NCBI RefSeq assembly: GCF_049943955.1
Contig: NZ_JBNFTW010000009.1
Span: 62,001-126,000 of the forward strand
Reading direction: 5' to 3'
DNA length: 64,000 nucleotides
DNA from: Desulfosporosinus sp049943955
GTDB taxonomy: Bacteria > Bacillota > Desulfitobacteriia > Desulfitobacteriales > Desulfitobacteriaceae
Below the pieces are notes generated by a model. That model had not been told where the DNA came from, did no database searches, and worked only from the letters and a program-made list of their open reading frames with translations. The position numbers and the translations under genes are program-made. Shown here piece after piece: positions 52,626 to 60,381 of this stretch (position 1 is the stretch's first letter; each line of letters opens with the position of its first letter).

Positions 52626-52750
52626 GTGAACTCGTGCAGCTAAAGCTGAACCATAACAAATGCTATCGCGCTGAAGGATGGACTCTACCCCCACCGAAGC
52701 AAGGTATGGGAACCACTCCCACTTGAAGTGGGAGTCTTACGTTGGATAAA
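52626..52750 (+). repeat. Four-hairpin repeat, internally deleted copy
   Basis: GTGAACTCG, left-end hairpin (one base changed, GTGCAGCT), then a direct jump to CCATAACAAATGCTATCGCGC. The central AAAGTGTCC hairpin is deleted. The conserved block, right-end hairpin CTCCCACTT ga AAGTGGGAG and terminal GGATAAA are intact. Confidence 0.85.
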
Positions 52751-52756
52751 ACAAAA

Positions 52757-52792
52757 GTGCTGAAATAAAACAACATTGGTTTATTTCAGCAC
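52757..52792. terminator. Hairpin after the repeat, possible terminator
   Basis: Perfect 13-bp stem GTGCTGAAATAAA / TTTATTTCAGCAC with a 10-nt loop; no strong T-run on the plus side, TTTTGTTTTA on the minus side. Confidence 0.5.
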
Positions 52793-53340
52793 TCGAGAAT
52801 TTGTAATGAAGTTGTTAATTTAAGAGAATTGATAATATAAGAGCACGCAATGGTCTTATCTAGCACCAACATAGATCGTTTATCACCTAACAATAATCTT
52901 GCGACTAAGGCTAAGCAAGTTCCCACCTAAATTGATGGTTCGTTCGACTAAACAAGGTATCTACTGAGCCAGACATAACCTTACGGCTATATCTGACCTG
53001 CGCGTTCTTATACAGGCATATATCATTTAATATATGGTTGTACAAGTTCAACACCTTGCAAAATCTTAGCTCGACATTTCCTGATAAGTTGGAACCCTAA
53101 AGCAATCCCTTAAACTGCTCTAAAGCTTTTCCCTACCAAAAAAAATCTTCCCGCCGACTATAAACAAACACCTTTAAGCACCTGCTTATAATCTTTGGCC
53201 GACTTATATACACCTGTTAAAGCATATATAAATCTTGGCTCGACCATTACGTACCCTTATGATTGTAGTATTACCTGATTACGTTTATTTATTCCGGAAA
53301 TATATTCCTTGATCAAGCTGCATCCTTCTAAATAATACCT
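52793..53340. other. Gene-free 550-bp region with a recurring AATCTT...CGAC motif
   Basis: No ORF or RNA family recognised. The loose motif AATCTTnnGnnCGAC occurs about five times, near 52905, 53063, 53145, 53190 and 53231 (reverse complement GTCGnnCnnAAGATT), 40-160 bp apart. Several TATATA tracts lie between. Degenerate repeats or binding sites; meaning unknown. Confidence 0.4.
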
Positions 53341-53568
53341 TCACTGAAGCAAAGACAAAATCTTATTCTTATTAAAGCCAACCACCGTATCATTACCGAC
53401 AATGAATGCAGGAACTCCACTAATATTTTTGCTTTGCAGCTCGTTCAACGCCTCTTCATCGGTACTGATATTTCGTTCTTGAAACGAAATATTATGCTGC
53501 GAAAGAAACTCCTTCGCCATAGAGCAATAAGGTCAGGTATCGCTAGTATACATCGTTACATTTTTCAT
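53341..53568 (-). CDS. Glutaredoxin-like selenoprotein (in-frame UGA = Sec12)
   Basis: From the ATG at 53568 the frame reads MKNVTMYTSDT-U-PYCSMAKEFL and continues 75 residues in total to a TGA stop. The internal UGA (53533-53535) sits exactly at the first Cys of the glutaredoxin CPYC motif. Downstream features are intact: the cis-Pro loop NISGVPAFIVGND near residue 55 and VVGFNKNKILSLL. AAGGAGG lies 7 nt before the ATG. A 7-bp hairpin with loop AGUUU follows the UGA at SECIS distance. The protein has the size of a NrdH/YruB-type glutaredoxin and probably reduces disulfides or peroxides in the cytoplasm. Confidence 0.9.
53499..53517 (-). promoter_or_regulatory. Candidate bacterial SECIS hairpin
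   Basis: Minus strand GCGAAGG loop AGTTT CTTTCGC, 7 pairs including one G-U. It starts 15 nt after the UGA, with a G in the first two loop positions about 24 nt from the UGA, as described for bacterial SECIS elements. Confidence 0.6.
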
Positions 53569-53720
53569 CCGAGTCCCTCCTTATTTTACTTAGATTAACT
53601 ATAAGTATTGCATTAAGGATACATTTTTATCCATCTTTCTTCTTGTCTCTAATAATGTTTTAAACTCTTTAGGGTTCATCAGGGCTATGATGGGGGTCTT
53701 AGATGAGGATAAAGGATAAA

Positions 53721-54386
53721 TCACTTGACCAAACCGCCGCGTAAAGCCTTAACAACAAGTTGAGTTCGATCCTCAGCGCCAAACTTTTGCAACAGACGAT
53801 GAATATGGGTTTTCACAGTTCCTTCTGTTATGAAGAGAGTTTCGGCAATTTGATCATTTTTTAAGCCAAAGGCCATCTGCTGTAAGACCTCTTTTTCCCG
53901 TTCAGTAAGGGGTTCCAGAAGCTCAATTTGATTCTGACTCGCCTTAACTTCTGGAGACAAAGCCCTGACAAGAGCCCCTGCGGCCAAACCTGTACGGTAC
54001 ACAGCTTCCCCTCGGTAAGCAGCCCTTATGGTTTCCAGCATCACGTCCGTATCTGCGTCTTTAAGAAGATAACCAACTGCACCTGACCTTATTCCCTCAT
54101 AAACATAATCTTGAACTTCAAATGTAGTAAGGATAACCACTTTAACCTCCGGCATATCTTTAAGAATCTCCCTTGTTGCTTTAATGCCGGAAAGTCCGGG
54201 CATTTGCACGTCCATCAAAACTACATCCGGCTTGGTTTCTAACGTTCGTCTCACCGCATCATCACCATTAGCAGCTTCACCTACAAGCTGCATATCCTTC
54301 TGCATTTTAATGATATAGCCTAAACCCTGTCTAATCATGGTCTGGTCATCAGCTAAGAGCACTCTAATCACACCTTGAGCTATCAT
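53721..54386 (-). CDS. NarL/FixJ-family response regulator
   Basis: 221 aa. Receiver domain with phospho-acceptor Asp near residue 58 (DVVLMDVQMPGLSG), conserved Lys in VGYLLKDAD, and a C-terminal LuxR-type helix-turn-helix (LTEREKEVLQQMAFGLKNDQIAETLFITEGTVKTHIHRLLQKF). It is the partner of the histidine kinase 22 bp upstream. Target genes are unknown; a 20-bp palindrome upstream of the divergent CcdC-like gene is a candidate site. Confidence 0.93.
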   Translation of the reverse strand: MIAQGVIRVLLADDQTMIRQGLGYIIKMQKDMQLVGEAANGDDAVRRTLETKPDVVLMDVQMPGLSGIKATREILKDMPEVKVVILTTFEVQDYVYEGIRSGAVGYLLKDADTDVMLETIRAAYRGEAVYRTGLAAGALVRALSPEVKASQNQIELLEPLTEREKEVLQQMAFGLKNDQIAETLFITEGTVKTHIHRLLQKFGAEDRTQLVVKALRGGLVK

Positions 54387-54408
54387 TCTCGCACTACTCT
54401 CCTTCTTA

Positions 54409-55569
54409 CTATAAATCCTGGGGAGGAATGGGTATATGAGTGATTATATTTAATCCCGACGGTTGAACTGGGTTAAACATAATACTCCCGCCAACTTCCT
54501 GCACTCGTTCCCGCATGCTTTTTATGCCATAGCCTTCCCAAGCACACCGATTCGCGCTGAAATTGCCATTATCCTTAATGGTCATGCTGCAATCCCTTCC
54601 TGAAACGGAAACATCCACTTCCACTCTAGTCGCTTGAGAATGGCGAAGAATATTCGTTATGGCTTCCTGAAGAACTTTGAACAACACGGCTCCTGCCTCA
54701 GAGGGCAAATCTTCGGCCTGAGAGTTTGCCCTGAAAGTACATTCCAGCTTCGAGGTAGCGTTCGTTTTAGAAACAAGGGCTTGCAGCGGAGCAATGCCTA
54801 GAGCCGACCTATCGGCCGCCAAAGCATGCACGGATACTCGAATATCTTGCAGACCCTGGCGAGCCACTGTCAACATTTCTTCCACCGATTGCTTCGCCTG
54901 ATCCGGATCGTCTTCAATCATAAACCGCAGGGCCTGCAGCTGAACGATCAATGATGTCAGGCTGTGCCCTATGGCATCATGAATTTCTCGAGCAATCCTT
55001 GTCCGTTCGTCTAAGACAGCATGCTGCATGGTTGTAACCGCTGCCTGCTGAAGTTCTTTGTGAGCTTTTTCAAGTTCCTTAAGATGAAGCTGACTAAGTT
55101 TGTTGGCTTCCTGTCTGGTTACTCTGGCTCGAATTGAAACGGCAATACCAATAAAAAAAATCAGAATTGACAACGATTGAGAATAATTGTGGTGCCCAAA
55201 TAACGTTAATAAAGAAAATATTTCTAAGAGAATAATAAATAAGTAATAGAAATATACTCGGTCCTTTAAACAGTACGATGCAGGAAATGTCAAAATAATC
55301 ATCATATAAATACTAATTAAATTGTTTTGTAGTAACAAAGACATTACAACTATGATGCTAACAGCAATAGTAGCCATTAAGATCCTTTTAAGGTTCCACC
55401 ATTCGTGAGGAGGCAGCCAAAAACTGGTGTAAACTAATAAAGTCAAACACCGAATTGCCACCAACAAGTAACTGCCCTGAAACATTCCCGCATTAAGCAT
55501 AAAAAAAAGCAGGATGAAGGTAATGGGCAGAGAGCGCCGCCACTCAAACCTAATCTTTTCATAAAACAT
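54409..55569 (-). CDS. Sensor histidine kinase, HisKA_3 (NarX/LiaS-DesK type)
   Basis: 386 aa. The N-terminal half (residues 10-145) has about five to six transmembrane helices and no sizeable external domain, so it likely senses the membrane itself. A short coiled coil leads to the dimerisation domain with the phospho-His in ERTRIAREIHDAIGHSLTSL near 197 and an HATPase_c domain (EAITNILRHSQATRVEV, GYGIKSMRERVQEVGG). The layout resembles DesK-type thermosensing or envelope-stress kinases. Confidence 0.92.
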   Translation of the reverse strand: MFYEKIRFEWRRSLPITFILLFFMLNAGMFQGSYLLVAIRCLTLLVYTSFWLPPHEWWNLKRILMATIAVSIIVVMSLLLQNNLISIYMMIILTFPASYCLKDRVYFYYLFIILLEIFSLLTLFGHHNYSQSLSILIFFIGIAVSIRARVTRQEANKLSQLHLKELEKAHKELQQAAVTTMQHAVLDERTRIAREIHDAIGHSLTSLIVQLQALRFMIEDDPDQAKQSVEEMLTVARQGLQDIRVSVHALAADRSALGIAPLQALVSKTNATSKLECTFRANSQAEDLPSEAGAVLFKVLQEAITNILRHSQATRVEVDVSVSGRDCSMTIKDNGNFSANRCAWEGYGIKSMRERVQEVGGSIMFNPVQPSGLNIITHIPIPPQDL

Positions 55570-55580
55570 CGTACTTCACC

Positions 55581-55688
55581 TTTATCCAATCATAAGGCTC
55601 ACACTTCTGCAAGGAGGAGTGGTTCTCGTACCTTGCATAGGTGGGGGTAGAGTCCCCGATGTTCAGTTTTTTACTGAACGAGTTCATT
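55581..55688 (-). repeat. Four-hairpin repeat, internally deleted copy (minus orientation)
   Basis: On the minus strand TGAACTCG, left-end hairpin GTTCAGTaaaaaaCTGAAC, ATCGGGGACTCTACCCCCACC (deleted centre), a degenerate right-end hairpin region and the terminal TTGGATAAA. It lies just upstream of the kinase gene. Confidence 0.75.
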
Positions 55689-55776
55689 TATCTTAGCAAA
55701 TTAATACTATCATAAACTAACAGTAATGACTTCTATCAAAAGATAGATACTGCCTTTTAAAATGGTCTTTTGACAG

Positions 55777-55796
55777 CCTCTATCTATAGATAGAGG
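55777..55796. promoter_or_regulatory. Perfect 20-bp palindrome
   Basis: CCTCTATCTATAGATAGAGG, preceded by TTGACA at 55769-55774. It lies in the intergenic region between the divergent kinase and CcdC-like genes, with the related partial sequence ATCAAAAGAT 30 bp away. Probable binding site of a dimeric regulator. Confidence 0.55.
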
Positions 55797-55914
55797 TTCT
55801 ATTATGTCGATTTCATTCTTCAGATGGATTTATCATTTGCTCAAATAGCTTAGAATAAATAGTGTTTCAAGCGCAAAAATCTTAAAGTAAAATCCATTTA
55901 GGAGGCAGGAAATA

Positions 55915-56418
55915 ATGAATGCTATTGTACCCTTTATCGTAGCCGGAGTCATAATAATAAGGATCATTTGGTCTTTAGCAAGACGCACCCAAAAACCTAT
56001 TGGAAATAACGGATTAGCAATCTTTTATCCATTAATTCTCTACCTTGCTCTCATAACGTTTACGGCAAGTAAACTATTTGTCAATCGGATTGGTGTTTTG
56101 GTTTTACCTTCAGTATCATTAATTTCAGTATTTAGTACGATTATTCTCGGAGGAATATTAGCTATTCCTGTCTTATGGACTACTGATTATGAATTCAGAC
56201 AAAATCAAATCTATATTAAGAAAAACAAGTTCTTCCTGTTTGTCTTCTTGGGAGTTATCATTTTACGTCTTGCCTTAAAGAATATTTTATATAATTTGAT
56301 GCCTGCCATGAGTTTATTGTGTCTAACCTTAGTATTGGCTACCGTTTATATGATGATCTGGCGAGTAGGCTGTTATGTAAAGTTTCGAAGGTTGGTAAAA
56401 AGTGCAGGAATGAACTAG
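55915..56418 (+). CDS. CcdC-like (DUF1453) membrane protein
   Basis: 167 aa with about five transmembrane helices (3-22, 34-52, 60-88, 103-125, 130-150). The central YEFRQNQIYIKKNKFFLFVFLGVIILRLALK resembles the CcdC/DUF1453 family, whose members occur near cytochrome c maturation or two-component genes but have no proven activity. GGAGG lies 10 nt before the ATG. It is divergent to the two-component system and has its own terminator. Confidence 0.65.
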   Translation: MNAIVPFIVAGVIIIRIIWSLARRTQKPIGNNGLAIFYPLILYLALITFTASKLFVNRIGVLVLPSVSLISVFSTIILGGILAIPVLWTTDYEFRQNQIYIKKNKFFLFVFLGVIILRLALKNILYNLMPAMSLLCLTLVLATVYMMIWRVGCYVKFRRLVKSAGMN

Positions 56419-56431
56419 AAAATCGCACGCA

Positions 56432-56469
56432 AAAGGCCCTGATTACAAGCTAGTAATCAGGGCTTTTCT
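56432..56469 (+). terminator. Intrinsic terminator of the CcdC-like gene
   Basis: Stem GCCCTGATTAC aagcta GTAATCAGGGC, flanked by AAAAG and followed by TTTTCTG. Confidence 0.88.
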
Positions 56470-56856
56470 GACTAAAAAAGCAATTCTGTACGTGAAAAAT
56501 AACTCACTTTATTTTAAGCTCTGATTACTCTAACGTGCAACATAGTTGCCCTTGACTGTAAACAGTTTGCGGAGCATGATTTAATAAGGTTGTTCCGCAT
56601 CTTAATCCTTTTTGACTCTACCGCGCCTATTTTAGGGCCAGTAACTTCCCCGAAAAGAGTGAACTCATTGCATGGAGAAGCGGTAAAGCTCGTTAATTAC
56701 AAATTACTATTCAAATTCGATGAATATCTGTAGGTTCTAAGGTTCAATGAACATAAACTTCGAACTCAAGCAAATAATACCTTATATTAAATTTATAGTT
56801 AAAAACTATCACTCTTAACTATTAGTCCATAAAACTTACATAATCGGAGGTCAAAT
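56470..56856 (+). other. Gene-free region with a short copy of the 19.8-kb element
   Basis: 390 bp without ORF. At 56658-56686 AGTGAACTCATTGCATGGAG with AAGCGGTAA matches 19809-19838 with few differences; the flanks do not match, so it may be a decayed copy. The remainder is AT-rich and must contain the promoter of the dehydrogenase gene. Confidence 0.45.
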
Positions 56857-57852
56857 ATGACTAAATGGAATGTTTACGTAACAAACGAAATACCCCAACC
56901 GGCGCTGGACATGCTGGCGGAACATTGCGATCTTGAAGTAAATCGCGAAGGGAAACCTCTACCGAAATCAACACTTTTGCAAAAGATTCAGGGACGGGAT
57001 GCTGTTCTATGTTTACTAACTGATCAGATCGACGCAGAGGTGCTCAGAGCAGCAAACCGGGCTAAAATCTTTGCCAATTATGCCGTTGGTTATAACAACA
57101 TCGATATTTCTGCCGCAACAGCACAGGGAATTATGATCTCCAACACTCCCGGAGTGCTGACTGATACTACGGCTGAGATGGCTTGGGCGCTATTATTTTC
57201 CGTTGCCCGGAGAGTTGTCGAATCAGATAACTATACTCGAATGGGAAAATATGAAGGTTGGGGACCGATGCTGTTTTTAGGGCAAGACATCTTTAACAAA
57301 ACTGTTGGCATTATAGGGCCGGGAAGAATCGGTCTGTCGTTTGCGAAACGAGCGAAAGCCTTTGATATGAAAGTCCTTTACACCGGAAAAAAGGCAAACC
57401 CACTGTTTGAACATGAAACCGGCGGACAGTATGTAAGTATAGAAAAACTTCTCCAGAATTCAGATTATGTATCGATCCATACTCCCCTTCTTCCTGAAAC
57501 ATTTCATCTTATCGGCGAGAAGGAATTCAAGCAAATGAAAAAAACAGCTATCTTAATAAACACGTCACGTGGCCCGGTGGTTGATGAATTAGCCCTCGTC
57601 AAAGCCTTAGAGACCGGGGAGATCTGGGGGGCAGGTCTCGATGTATATGAATGGGAACCAAACCTGGCGGAAGGGTTAAGCAAACTCGACAATGTTACTC
57701 TTTGCCCTCATATCGCAAGCGCTACGATAGAGACCCGCACTAAAATGGGCACTATTGCTGCAGCCAACATTATAGCAGCAATGAAAGGAGAACTGCCTCC
57801 AAATTGTCTGAACCCTGAAGTACACAAGTCCTCAACCCGGCAAAATATTTGA
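56857..57852 (+). CDS. Glyoxylate/hydroxypyruvate reductase (D-2-hydroxyacid dehydrogenase)
   Basis: 331 aa. NAD(P)-binding motif GIIGPGRIG near residue 151 (the usual GxGxxG with Pro), substrate Arg in LINTSRGPVVDE near 240, a Glu near 265 and catalytic His in LCPHIASATIETR near 288. NYAVGYNNIDI and NTPGVLTDTTAEMAWALLFSVARR are typical of glyoxylate/D-glycerate reductases (GyaR). It reduces glyoxylate or hydroxypyruvate. Ribosome site GGAGG, 8 nt. Monocistronic. Confidence 0.9.
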   Translation: MTKWNVYVTNEIPQPALDMLAEHCDLEVNREGKPLPKSTLLQKIQGRDAVLCLLTDQIDAEVLRAANRAKIFANYAVGYNNIDISAATAQGIMISNTPGVLTDTTAEMAWALLFSVARRVVESDNYTRMGKYEGWGPMLFLGQDIFNKTVGIIGPGRIGLSFAKRAKAFDMKVLYTGKKANPLFEHETGGQYVSIEKLLQNSDYVSIHTPLLPETFHLIGEKEFKQMKKTAILINTSRGPVVDELALVKALETGEIWGAGLDVYEWEPNLAEGLSKLDNVTLCPHIASATIETRTKMGTIAAANIIAAMKGELPPNCLNPEVHKSSTRQNI

Positions 57853-57866
57853 GCCCAACAACAAAT

Positions 57867-57925
57867 ACTGATGCCCTGAGGAAGTGATTTTTATTAGATC
57901 ACATTCCTCAGGGCATCAGTTTATT
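57867..57925. terminator. Bidirectional terminator between convergent genes
   Basis: Long stem ACTGATGCCCTGAGGAA-TGAT / ATCA-TTCCTCAGGGCATCAGT followed by TTATTC; on the minus strand followed by ATTTGTTGTTG. It serves the dehydrogenase gene and probably niaP. Confidence 0.85.
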
Positions 57926-57951
57926 CACTGGCTGCAGCTATATCTCCACTT

Positions 57952-59304
57952 CTATTGCTCGGAGGCCAGCTTTTCCAAAGACTGTCCTTTTGTCTCCTCG
58001 CCTAAAATAACGACATCCAAAACGACGACGATCAAGACAAGGGTAAAAAGGCCAAACACTGATCCCGTTCCGAGATGAAATTTCCCGATCATATCCCCAA
58101 CAACGAGGGGTGCTAAAATGCCGCCAATCCGGCCGAAGCCTGCTGCCCAGCCTGAACCGGTAGCTCTGGCATGGGTTGGATATAGTTCGGGAGTATAAGT
58201 GTAGATAATTCCCCATGCTCCCAGATTGAAGAAGGACATCAGCGATCCCGAAATCAGAATTGCCGAGGCAGTGACTCCTTGTCCAAAAAAGTAAGCGGTA
58301 ATTGCCGTTCCCGCAACATAGAGGGCGAGAGTCGTTTTGCGTCCAATTTTGTCCACAAAATAAGCGGCGCTAAAATACCCGGGAATCTGGGCAAGAGTCA
58401 TAATCATTACATAGCTAAAACTCTTAGTCAGGGAAAAGCCTTTAAGGGCTAACAGAGAAGGAAGCCAAGTAAAAATCCCGTAGTACGAAAAGACGATCCC
58501 AAACCATAAAAGCCAAAGAAAAATTGTCCGCCGTAAGAATGCCGGGGAGAACAATTCTTTAAATTTCGCTTGATTAGACTGAGTTACTGATTCCGCCAGC
58601 TCCTTAGTTTCCGTTTCAGATAAGTGCTTCTTACTTGATGAAACGTTACATTCCTCTTCAATTTTAACTACGATTGCTTCAGCTTCCTGCATTCGCCCTT
58701 TGCTTAAAAGATAGCGCGGCGACTCCGGGATTGATCGCCAGAGGAATAGGACATATAAAGCCGGGAGAAAACCAATAAAGAAGGCGATCGGCCAGCCAAA
58801 CTTTGGAATGATAAGATAAGAAATTATGGAAGCCAACAGCCAGCCAAAGGCCCAGAAGCTTTCCAGTAAAACCAGAAATTTACCTCGATGTTTAACTGGC
58901 GAAAATTCACTGACTAAGGTAACCGCAACAGGCAGCTGTCCGCCAAGTCCAAAACCAACAATAAACCGAAAAACCAGCAGAGACGTCAGATTCCAAGATA
59001 GTCCACATAATCCTGTCGCTATGCTGTAAGCCACTAAGGTAAAGGCAAAGACCTTTTTGCGTCCGATCCTGTCCGCAATAGTCCCTGAAATTACTGCTCC
59101 TAACGCCATGCCAAGGAGTCCGATGCTCCCAATGTTTCCGATTTGTTCCGGACTCAAATGCCACTCTTTCATCAAAACCGGAAGAATGAAAGACACAATT
59201 CCAGTGTCCATCGAATCGAACATCCAGCCTAAACCCGCTGTAATAAGTAAAACATAATGAAATCTCGAAACCGGCAACTGCTCTAAACGTTCACTGATCT
59301 TCAT
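57952..59304 (-). CDS. niaP: MFS transporter, probable niacin permease
   Basis: 450 aa, twelve transmembrane helices. MFS signature GTIADRIGRKKVFAFT between helices 2 and 3, repeated as AAYFVDKIGRKTTLALY in the second half; the N-terminal DSMDTGIVSFILPVL is characteristic of the sugar/aromatic-acid:proton symporter group that includes NiaP. A NiaR repressor gene is divergent, and the shared intergenic region has a NiaR-type box overlapping the niaP -35, which assigns the substrate as nicotinate or nicotinamide (inference). A soluble ~65-residue loop lies in the middle. Confidence 0.87.
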   Translation of the reverse strand: MKISERLEQLPVSRFHYVLLITAGLGWMFDSMDTGIVSFILPVLMKEWHLSPEQIGNIGSIGLLGMALGAVISGTIADRIGRKKVFAFTLVAYSIATGLCGLSWNLTSLLVFRFIVGFGLGGQLPVAVTLVSEFSPVKHRGKFLVLLESFWAFGWLLASIISYLIIPKFGWPIAFFIGFLPALYVLFLWRSIPESPRYLLSKGRMQEAEAIVVKIEEECNVSSSKKHLSETETKELAESVTQSNQAKFKELFSPAFLRRTIFLWLLWFGIVFSYYGIFTWLPSLLALKGFSLTKSFSYVMIMTLAQIPGYFSAAYFVDKIGRKTTLALYVAGTAITAYFFGQGVTASAILISGSLMSFFNLGAWGIIYTYTPELYPTHARATGSGWAAGFGRIGGILAPLVVGDMIGKFHLGTGSVFGLFTLVLIVVVLDVVILGEETKGQSLEKLASEQ

Positions 59305-59411
59305 ATTACTTCCTCTTTCTCCATAAAACTATGGGACTTCTAATGTAATGAACCTTCCTTTAGCAAGAACTTGATTCATTGCTTACTTTGTTTTATCACA
59401 ATATCTTTACA

Positions 59412-59456
59412 GGTGTCAAGACACCATTTGACAATTTCTCAACTCCCGTATTAAAA
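59412..59456. promoter_or_regulatory. NiaR box and divergent niaP/niaR promoters
   Basis: Palindrome GGTGTC-aa-GACACC (59412-59425), extended on one side by TTTACA. Plus strand: TTGACA (59428-59433), 17 bp, TTAAAA (59451-59456) for niaR. Minus strand: TTGACA inside the palindrome, 17 bp, ATAAAA for niaP. One repressor site can shut off both genes. Confidence 0.8.
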
Positions 59457-59479
59457 TCAACTATAAAGTAGGTGATGAA

Positions 59480-60022
59480 ATGAGCCAAAAAGAAGGTTTA
59501 TCGGGGCGAGAACGCCGGAATCACTTGTTAAAACTTTTAAAAGACACCAAGGAACCTATCAAGGCTGCCTCCTTAGCCAAACTCACAGGAGTCAGTCGCC
59601 AGGTTATTGTTCAAGATATAGCCCTTCTGAGAGCTTCAGAGGAACCGGTGATTGCTACGCCACAAGGATATATCTATTCCTCAGATCTGCGCACAAAAGG
59701 CCTGCAAAAAATCATTTATAGTCGTCATTCGCCTTTAGATACGGAGAAAGAATTGAATATCTTAGTTGACCATGGCGTTAGTGTACTCGATGTCGGAGTG
59801 GAGCATTCTGTATATGGGAATATTTTTCGTCCGCTCCAATTAAAGAGCCGCTTGGACGTCAAGAAATTCATGGCCCAAATGTCAGAAAACCATGCGCACT
59901 TATTGTCGTCTTTAACCGGCGGTCTGCATCTTCATACCATTGAAGCGCCCACAGAAGAAGTTTTGCAGCAGGTTTGCGAGGTTCTAACACAAGAAGGATT
60001 TTTGGTCGATATAAAAGATTAA
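59480..60022 (+). CDS. niaR: NiaR (YrxA) niacin-responsive repressor
   Basis: 180 aa. An N-terminal HTH_11 domain (RRNHLLKLLKDTKEPIKAASLAKLTGVSRQVIVQDIALLR) is followed by the 3H domain, named for its three His, seen as VDHGVSVLDVGVEHSVYG, SENHAHLLSSLTGGLHLHTIEA; the histidines bind a metal with niacin as co-repressor. It represses NAD salvage or niacin uptake genes. Ribosome site TAGGTGATGAA overlaps the start closely. A full repeat copy lies 30 bp downstream. Confidence 0.93.
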   Translation: MSQKEGLSGRERRNHLLKLLKDTKEPIKAASLAKLTGVSRQVIVQDIALLRASEEPVIATPQGYIYSSDLRTKGLQKIIYSRHSPLDTEKELNILVDHGVSVLDVGVEHSVYGNIFRPLQLKSRLDVKKFMAQMSENHAHLLSSLTGGLHLHTIEAPTEEVLQQVCEVLTQEGFLVDIKD

Positions 60023-60051
60023 ATAACTTATCGCTGGAAAGTATGAACGAA

Positions 60052-60236
60052 GTGAACTCGTTGAGCTACAGCTGAACATCAGGGCTTCGGTGACGAAAGT
60101 GTCCTGTGGACACTTTCGTCGAAAGCGCCTAGCCCCTAACAAACGCAATCGCACTGAAAGATGGACTTTACCCCCACTAAAGCAAAAGATGGGAACCACT
60201 CCCACTTGTCGAAGTGGGAGTCTTACGATCGGATAA
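60052..60236 (+). repeat. Four-hairpin repeat, full-length copy
   Basis: GTGAACTCG, left-end GTTGAGCTacAGCTGAAC, perfect central hairpin GACGAAAGTGTCC tgt GGACACTTTCGTC, GCGCCTAGCCC, the conserved block with TTTACCCCCACTAAAGC, right-end hairpin CTCCCACTT gtcg AAGTGGGAG and the terminal GGATAA. Best-preserved central stem of all copies. Confidence 0.88.
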
Positions 60237-60255
60237 CTACACGTTGTAATTGCAC

Positions 60256-60301
60256 AAAAAGACTGTTATGGCCACCAGCCGGCTCATAACAGTCTTTTTA
60301 A
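60256..60301. terminator. Bidirectional terminator after hprK
   Basis: AAAAAGACTGTTATG ... CATAACAGTCTTTTT, 15-bp symmetrical stem with a 14-nt loop and A/T tracts on both sides. It ends the pts-hprK transcript and any transcript from niaR through the repeat. Confidence 0.9.
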
Positions 60302-60381
60302 ATCGACCTATTTTGTTGCTGAGTACGCTCACAATTCCTACAATATCACTTCCATAAAAGCTCGTATAAACGCGAAATTCC

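Noticed and set aside
8731..60236. The repeat family as a CRISPR array or tRNA-like genes
   Set aside because: Copies are dispersed, ~185 bp long, without regular spacers, and no cas genes or cloverleaf with an acceptor stem are present.
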